A DNA stretch of 64,000 nucleotides, from the NCBI GenBank assembly GCA_041397765.1, contig JAWKWA010000017.1, forward strand, positions 1 to 64,000, in the 5' to 3' direction. This document shows positions 51,042-64,000 of this stretch, in pieces. A program made the translations under genes and the position numbers. The notes under the pieces are model-generated. The model was not told where the DNA came from. It saw nothing but the letters and a program-made list of their open reading frames with translations, and searched no databases. The DNA comes from JAWKWA01 sp041397765 (GTDB lineage Bacteria; Pseudomonadota; Alphaproteobacteria; Rhizobiales; Hyphomicrobiaceae). Positions within the stretch are counted from its first letter, which is position 1. The number at the start of each line of letters is the position of its first letter.

Positions 51042-51267
51042 GGCCGGCCCGCAGGTTACCGCGCCGCCGCCGGCCGCAGGGCCGGGGCGCGGATCGCCCG
51101 CCGGGACGCTGGACAATCGTCCGCCCCCGGCAGGCGAAAATGGGGCGCAACGCGCTCCCTCATGTCTGGTGGGAGGCTGCCGGCCTTGAGCCACAAGGCC
51201 GGGGACGCCGCACCACCGGCCCTTGTCACAGCAGGAGCCGCCCGCGGGGCGGCGGGTAAAGGGAAAA

Positions 51268-51696
51268 ATGGCAAAGAAGATCGACGGCTATATCAGCCTC
51301 AACGTGCCGGCGGGGGCGGCCAATCCCTCCCCGCCGATCGGTCCAGCGCTCGGCCAGCGCGGCGTGAACATCATGGGCTTCTGCAAGGAGTTCAACGCCA
51401 AGACCCAGCAGATGGAGAAGGGGATGCCGGTCCCCGTCGTCATCACGGTGTTCTCGGACAAGTCCTTCACCTTCATTATGAAGACGCCGCCGGCGACCTA
51501 TCTGATCAAGAAGGCGATCAAGGCGGAGAAGGGCTCGCAGGCGCCGGGACGGACCTCGGCCGGCACGATCACGATGGATCAGTGCCGCGAGATCGCCAAG
51601 GTCAAGCTCGCCGACATGAACGCAACCGATATCGACCAGGCTGCCCGCTCGATCGCCGGCTCCGCCCGCTCGATGGGCATCCAGGTGACGGAGTAG
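51268..51696 (+). CDS. rplK: 50S ribosomal protein L11
   Basis: L11 forms the GTPase-associated centre with 23S rRNA. The 142-residue product has MAKKIDGYISLNVPAGAANP, PPIGPALGQRGVNIMGFCKEFN, and the C-terminal RNA-binding domain AGTITMDQCREIAKVKLADMN...ARSMGI. Start ATG 51268 with AAAGGG upstream; a longer in-frame start at 51223 is unconserved. A 226-base spacer after nusG may hold an internal promoter. rplA follows after 4 bases. Confidence 0.97.
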   Translation: MAKKIDGYISLNVPAGAANPSPPIGPALGQRGVNIMGFCKEFNAKTQQMEKGMPVPVVITVFSDKSFTFIMKTPPATYLIKKAIKAEKGSQAPGRTSAGTITMDQCREIAKVKLADMNATDIDQAARSIAGSARSMGIQVTE

Positions 51697-51700
51697 AGCC

Positions 51701-52408
51701 ATGGCGAAGAGCGGCAAGCGCCACAGGGCGGCGAGCGAGGGTATCGATGCTGCGAAGCTCTACCCGATCGATGCGGCCATCAAGCTCGTCAAGGAGCGCG
51801 CCAAGGCGAAATTCGACGAGACCGTCGAGATCGCGATGAATCTGGGCGTCGACCCCAAGCATGCCGACCAGATGGTGCGCGGCGTGTGCAATCTGCCGAA
51901 CGGCACGGGCCGGACGCTCAGGGTCGGCGTGTTCGCGCGTGGCGACAAGGCCGAGGAGGCGAGGAAGGCCGGTGCCGACGTGGTCGGCGCGGAGGATCTC
52001 GTCGAGACGGTGCTGAAGGGCACGATCGAGTTCGACCGCTGCATCGCGACGCCCGACATGATGCCGCTGGTCGGCCGGCTCGGCAAGGTGCTGGGTCCCC
52101 GCGGCCTGATGCCCAATCCGCGAGTCGGCACCGTCACGCCCAATGTCGGGCAGGCGGTGAAGGACGCCAAGGGCGGCGCGGTCGAGTTCCGCGTCGAGAA
52201 GGCCGGGATCATCCAGGCCGGGATCGGCAAGGCCTCGTTCAGCGATCAGGCGCTGATCGAGAACATCAAGGCCTTCACCGACGCGGTGGTGCGGGCGAAG
52301 CCGGCCGGCGCCAAGGGCACCTATGTGAAGCGCGTCGCGGTCTCCTCGACCATGGGGCCGGGCGTCAAGGTCGAGCTGCAGACCATCGTCGGTGCGCCGA
52401 GCGAATAG
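51701..52408 (+). CDS. rplA: 50S ribosomal protein L1
   Basis: L1 forms the mobile L1 stalk and in E. coli represses its own rplKA mRNA. The 235-residue protein shows AIKLVKERAKAKFDETVEIAMNLGVDPKHADQMVRG, FARGDKAEEARKAGADVVG, KVLGPRGLMPNPRVGTVTPNV and FRVEKAGIIQAGIGK. Start ATG 51701, just after rplK. Confidence 0.97.
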   Translation: MAKSGKRHRAASEGIDAAKLYPIDAAIKLVKERAKAKFDETVEIAMNLGVDPKHADQMVRGVCNLPNGTGRTLRVGVFARGDKAEEARKAGADVVGAEDLVETVLKGTIEFDRCIATPDMMPLVGRLGKVLGPRGLMPNPRVGTVTPNVGQAVKDAKGGAVEFRVEKAGIIQAGIGKASFSDQALIENIKAFTDAVVRAKPAGAKGTYVKRVAVSSTMGPGVKVELQTIVGAPSE

Positions 52409-52856
52409 GCGAGCAGATCGCGGCTGCCGACGGCGAGGCCCTGCGGGGGCGTGGTCGGGGCAGCGGAATGAGTTTCCGCATCCGGTTCGACGTCCGGGCC
52501 GAGTGCGGGGAGACGGGTGGCTTCGAGGGTGGCACGGTCCGCCCGAGGGGCCGCCGACCTGTCCGAGATTGCAGGTGCCGGCAGCTCTTCCAGGAGCGTC
52601 CGGCCTAAGCCCCGAGGGGCCTGCATGAGATGGGGAGCTTGCGGACGGTTCTCGGCCCATTTCGGGCAGATGCCGTCGGTTCGACCCTCGTGTGCAGTCG
52701 TGTCGCTCAGATGCGCGACGCGGCGGACAGGCAGATCGATCGCCTCGCCGGTCCTTGGGGTTTGCCGGCCCTGGACACCGAGAATGGCAAGGCGGCGCAT
52801 GCAACCCGCGGCGCGGGACCTCAGGCGGGCCCGACCGCACACTTGGGAGTGAGCAG
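52409..52856 (+). other. rplA-rplJ intergenic region, probable rplJ leader
   Basis: A 448-base untranslated interval. In other bacteria this spacer carries the rplJ promoter and a leader bound by L10-L12. It is rich in potential stems (for example near 52630-52700 and 52740-52840), but I cannot map the L10 kink-turn with certainty. No coding frame is supported. Confidence 0.45.
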
Positions 52857-53369
52857 GTGGACAGAGCTGCAAAGAAGGAGCTCGTCGCAACGCTCCACGA
52901 CGTGTTCAAGGACACGGGCGTGATCGTCGTTGCCCACTATGCCGGCCTCTCGGTCGCCCAGATGACCCAGCTCCGCCGCCAGATGAAGGCGGTCGGCGGC
53001 AAGGTCAAGGTGGCCAAGAACCGGCTCGTCAAGCTCGCCCTGGATGGCACGAGTGCCGCCCCGATCGCCGATCTCTTCACTGGTCCGACCGTCGTCGCGA
53101 CCTCGGAGGATCCGGTCTCGGCGGCCAAGGTCGCCGTCGATTTCGCCAAGGTCAACGACAAGCTCGTGATCCTCGGCGGCGCGATGGGGACCACCAAGCT
53201 CGACAGCCAGGGGATCAAGGCGCTCGCCGAGCTGCCGTCGCTCGATCAGCTGAGGGGCAACCTCATCGGCCTGATCCAGGCGCCGGCCAGCAAGATCGCC
53301 AGGATCGTCAACGAGCCGGGCAGCCAGATCGCGCGGGTCGTCAAGGCCCACGCCGAGAAGGCGGCCTAG
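52857..53369 (+). CDS. rplJ: 50S ribosomal protein L10
   Basis: L10 anchors the L7/L12 stalk. The 170-residue protein starts VDRAAKKELVATLHDVFKDTG (GTG start 52857, after GAGTGAGCAG). It contains VAHYAGLSVAQMTQLRRQMKAVGG, VAKNRLVKLALDGT, and the C-terminal helix LARIVNEPGS-like segment SKIARIVNEPGSQIARVVKAHAEK that binds L12 dimers. Longer upstream in-frame starts lie in the leader and are rejected. Confidence 0.96.
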   Translation: MDRAAKKELVATLHDVFKDTGVIVVAHYAGLSVAQMTQLRRQMKAVGGKVKVAKNRLVKLALDGTSAAPIADLFTGPTVVATSEDPVSAAKVAVDFAKVNDKLVILGGAMGTTKLDSQGIKALAELPSLDQLRGNLIGLIQAPASKIARIVNEPGSQIARVVKAHAEKAA

Positions 53370-53501
53370 AGGGACACGGACGGACGCCGGGTCGAGGCCG
53401 ACCCGGTGGTTGCGACGCAAGACAGGGGCAGGACGCCAGCTCCCGCAGGAGGGGCGAGCCCGCCGACACCGACACACACGAACCGATAGGAAACCTTACC
53501 C

Positions 53502-53879
53502 ATGTCGAAGCTGGAAAAGATCGTCGAGGATCTCTCGAGCCTGACCATTCTGGAGGCCGCCGAGCTCGCCAAGATGCTCGAGGACAAGTGGGGCGTCTCG
53601 GCCGCGGCGCCGGTCGCCGTGGCGGCCGTCGCCGGTGGCGGCGCGGCGGCGCCCGCCGTCGAGGAGAAGACCGAGTTCGACGTCATCCTCGTCTCGGGCG
53701 GCGACAAGAAGATCAACGTGATCAAAGAAGTCCGGGCCATCACGGGCCTTGGCCTGAAGGAAGCCAAGGATCTCGTCGAGGCCGGCGGCAAGGCCGTGAA
53801 GGAGGCCGTGCCGAAGGCCGACGCCGAGGCCATGAAGAAGAAGCTCGAGGAGGCTGGCGCCAAGGTCGAGCTGAAGTAG
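53502..53879 (+). CDS. rplL: 50S ribosomal protein L7/L12
   Basis: L12 recruits translation GTPases. The 125-residue protein has the N-terminal dimerisation helix KLEKIVEDLSSLTILEAAELAKMLE, the Ala/Pro/Gly hinge, and the C-terminal domain EKTEFDVILVSGGDKKINVIKEVR...GLGLKEAKDLVEAGGKAVKE. Start ATG 53502 after a 132-base spacer from rplJ. Confidence 0.97.
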   Translation: MSKLEKIVEDLSSLTILEAAELAKMLEDKWGVSAAAPVAVAAVAGGGAAAPAVEEKTEFDVILVSGGDKKINVIKEVRAITGLGLKEAKDLVEAGGKAVKEAVPKADAEAMKKKLEEAGAKVELK

Positions 53880-53892
53880 TCGCGGATCGTCG

Positions 53893-53927
53893 CCGGAGTC
53901 TCTCCCCTGGAACGGGGGCGGCTCCGG
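53893..53927 (+). terminator. Hairpin after rplL (attenuator or processing stem)
   Basis: CCGGAG...CTCCGG with inner CCCC/GGGG pairing forms a strong stem-loop 13 bases after the rplL stop. No T-run follows, so it may cause partial termination or be an RNase III-type processing site, as in the E. coli rplL-rpoB gap. Confidence 0.5.
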
Positions 53928-53994
53928 TGACGGCCGGATATGGGCGCCGGCAGCTTTCAGGGGCGATGGGCGCGGGCGCAGGGGCGGGGCAGAG

Positions 53995-54249
53995 ATGGAC
54001 GAGCAGACACGCGGCATCGTGGTCACGATCATCATCGGCATCCTCGCCGGCTGGCTTGCGAGCCTGCTCGTCGGTGGCGGCGGGCTGGTGCGCTATCTGG
54101 TGATCGGACTCATGGGCTCGGTGGTCGGGGGCTATCTGTTGCGCGTGGCCGGCATCAATCTGGGCATCCGCAACGAGCTCCTGCATCAGATCGCGACGGC
54201 GACGATCGGCGCGGTCGTGGTGGTGCTGCTGGCCCGGCTGATCGCCTGA
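53995..54249 (+). CDS. GlsB/YeaQ/YmgE family small membrane protein
   Basis: An 84-residue protein with three hydrophobic segments: VVTIIIGILAGWLASLLVGGG, LVRYLVIGLMGSVVGGYLL and ATIGAVVVVLLARLIA. It has the Gly-rich helix pattern of transglycosylase-associated (GlsB/YeaQ) proteins, linked to envelope stress in other bacteria. Start ATG 53995 with GGGGCAGAG upstream. It sits between rplL and rpoB, normally an uninterrupted pair, and is co-oriented with them. Confidence 0.8.
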   Translation: MDEQTRGIVVTIIIGILAGWLASLLVGGGGLVRYLVIGLMGSVVGGYLLRVAGINLGIRNELLHQIATATIGAVVVVLLARLIA

Positions 54250-54808
54250 GACGCAGTCAGCCCGAAGCCGAGACAAGAGCGGAGGACGAGAACCCCAAGA
54301 CAGCATCGCAGGCGCTTTCATCGGAACGGAGACGACCGGACGTGCTGTGCCGACAGCCGGAAGGCGGAATGACAATCGAATGAGATGAGACGGTTCCCCC
54401 TGGATTCTCGGATCAGAGGATTCCGGGCGAGCCGTTTTTGCGCGTGCGCGTGGCAGCAGTCGGGCAAGCCGGCGGCGATCTGCGACGGGCGCGGGCTGCA
54501 GCGGGGGAAGCGGCGGGCATCCCGGCCAGCCTGGCGGCGGAGCCGGTCGGCTTCGGAGCAGGTTGACTTCGGAACCGGTCGGCTTCGGAGCCAGATGACT
54601 GGGGAACGGAATATCGAGGGCGCGGGCAGCATGCGGCTGCGGCGCGGCCGCCTCGACAGCGGAACGACGGGCTGGCCGGCCCCGTAATGCCGGCTCGAGA
54701 CGAGACTGGAGCGAGGCCGGCGACGAAATGCGGGCGGCCGGCTCGCGGACGTGGCAATTGCGGCGGGTCGCCTGAAGGCCCGGCCGCGAAAAACCTACGA
54801 GGACCCTG
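54250..54808 (+). other. Long leader region before rpoB
   Basis: About 560 bases with no supported gene. It contains direct repeats of GCCGGTCGGCTTCGGAGC (54540-54557) and ACCGGTCGGCTTCGGAGC (54574-54591). Near 54395-54435 a GGATTCTCGGATCAGAGGATTCCGGG segment resembles common intergenic repeats. A promoter or attenuation site for rpoBC could lie here but is not identifiable by eye. Confidence 0.45.
54538..54592 (+). repeat. Short direct repeats upstream of rpoB
   Basis: Two 20-base near-identical units (GAGCCGGTCGGCTTCGGAGC and GAACCGGTCGGCTTCGGAGC) are separated by a related fragment GGTTGACTTCG. Each unit can fold on itself (CCGG...CGG). Confidence 0.6.
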
Positions 54809-58969
<4,161 letters not shown>

Positions 58970-59164
58970 CGAGCGGCACGAGAATGGGCCGGGAGGGCGG
59001 CGGCGGGCTACGGGGCCCGCTCGCGGCTTCCCGGCAGCCCCAAGCCCCGTGCGCCGGCAGCGCGGGGGCGAAGAGATGAAATGGCGGCGGCCCCGGCGGC
59101 CACCCCGATGAGCAGACCCCCAAACGCGGCGCCTCCCGCCCAGAGGCGCCCTGAGGAGACAGGG

Positions 59165-63424
<4,260 letters not shown>

Positions 63425-63455
63425 GCGCCCGAAGTCCGCAAGGTGAGTTGCAAAT

Positions 63456-63484
63456 GGGGCCATCCGTCATCGGCGGGTGGCCCC
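63456..63484 (+). terminator. Terminator-like hairpin after rpoC
   Basis: GGGGCCA (63456-63462) pairs with TGGCCCC (63478-63484), with extra pairing inside the loop, followed by TTACTGTTTG. It lies 32 bases after the rpoC stop. Confidence 0.65.
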
Positions 63485-63557
63485 TTACTGTTTGCGGGCC
63501 CGCCAGAAGAGGCCAAAGGAGCCAGCGCGCGGGGCAGGCAGGAGAGCCGTGCGGGGA

Positions 63558-64000
63558 TCAGCTGGTGGGCAGGTCGGTCTCGCTCAGCCGGCGGAAGCTG
63601 ACACCGGTCAGGCGCCAGCCCGCCTGTCCGAGCTCGAAGCGGGCGATGGTGCTGAGGCCCATTCGGGCCGGATCGAAGGTCTCGATCTCGAAGCGGGTGA
63701 AGCCCGAGAAGCCCGCCTTCAGGATGGTCATGGCCGCAAGGCGGCGGGCGCGGCTCTCTGCGCCTCCGGGCAAGGTCGGGGCCGCCGCCCTGGCCGGCGT
63801 CGTCACCGCACCACCACCGCCGCCGCCGAAGCCGCTGGCGAGAAGACGCGGCAGTCCCGCCGGTGTGACATTGGCATCGATCATGCGGTGGACGATGAGG
63901 GTGCCGAGAGTGCCGCCGAGGCGGAAGACGCCGCCATCGCGGCGCGGCTGGCCGAAGCGGTCGCGGCCGATCGGAGGGGCGCTCGCTTCGGCGGCATGGG
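63558..64000 (-). CDS. DUF2939 family protein (5' part cut by window edge)
   Basis: The minus-strand frame is open from the right edge to the stop at 63558, giving about 147 residues. The segments HRMIDANVTPAGLPRLLASG and FTRFEIETFDP...FELGQAGWRLTGV match the DUF2939 pattern of small membrane-anchored alphaproteobacterial proteins of unknown function. The N-terminal membrane helix expected for the family would lie beyond the window. It is convergent with rpoC. Confidence 0.72.
   Translation of the reverse strand, partial: HAAEASAPPIGRDRFGQPRRDGGVFRLGGTLGTLIVHRMIDANVTPAGLPRLLASGFGGGGGGAVTTPARAAAPTLPGGAESRARRLAAMTILKAGFSGFTRFEIETFDPARMGLSTIARFELGQAGWRLTGVSFRRLSETDLPTS

Overview
The window is a very GC-rich alphaproteobacterial chromosome segment, most likely from the Hyphomicrobiales (Rhizobiales). 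Four things point there: the pdxJ-acpS-lepB-rnc-era-recO block, the slt-dapA-smpB order, an aerobic-type cob cluster with cobK on the strand opposite its neighbours, and short palindromic repeats of the kind common in rhizobial intergenic DNA. Nearly all of it is chromosomal core sequence. I see no prophage, insertion sequence, CRISPR array or rRNA.

Layout. 1-4563: pyridoxine, ACP, signal peptidase, RNase III, Era and RecO operon. 4814-5588: small membrane protein and tRNA-Ser(GCT). 5927-9529: a strongly diverged SucC/SucD-like pair that has lost the succinyl-CoA synthetase catalytic motifs, followed by a class III aminotransferase. 9746-10531: short RTX calcium-binding protein. 10547-30044: a 20-kb cobalamin cluster (cobB, cobA, cbiD, cobM, cobE, cobL, cobK, cobJ, cobI, cobH, cobG, cobN, cobW, a DUF1636 protein, then divergent cobU, cobO, cobQ, and cobD) with a cobalamin riboswitch at about 26190-26360 facing the long minus-strand operon. 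30104-33377: MmgE/PrpD protein, two small hypotheticals and a TerC-family membrane protein. 33378-34233: gene-poor stretch with a clear intrinsic terminator. 34234-42508: proS, lolC, lolD, dnaE (behind a LexA-type box) and rpsD. 42713-49550: slt, dapA, smpB, a cysteine-free peroxiredoxin-like protein, holC, a methyltransferase and a TerB-like protein; a 120-bp inverted repeat pair brackets dapA to the methyltransferase. 49958-63424: tRNA-Trp, secE, nusG, rplK, rplA, rplJ, rplL, a GlsB-type membrane protein, rpoB, rpoC. The right edge cuts a DUF2939 gene.

How genes work together. Most of the corrin route from uroporphyrinogen III to cobyric acid and cobinamide is here: SUMT, CobI, CobG, CobJ, CobM, CbiD, CobK, CobL, CobH, CobB, CobN/CobW, CobO, CobQ, CobD and CobU. 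C1 methylation is represented by the anaerobic-type CbiD, and no cobF is visible. CobS/CobT and the lower-ligand genes are not in the window.

Data caution. rnc, cobG, cobN (twice), lolD, dapA, holC (three times) and the methyltransferase gene are each broken by single-base gains or losses, mostly in G or C runs, while both flanks remain well conserved. This pattern looks more like residual sequence error than gene decay. I annotate them as single genes and give the break points.
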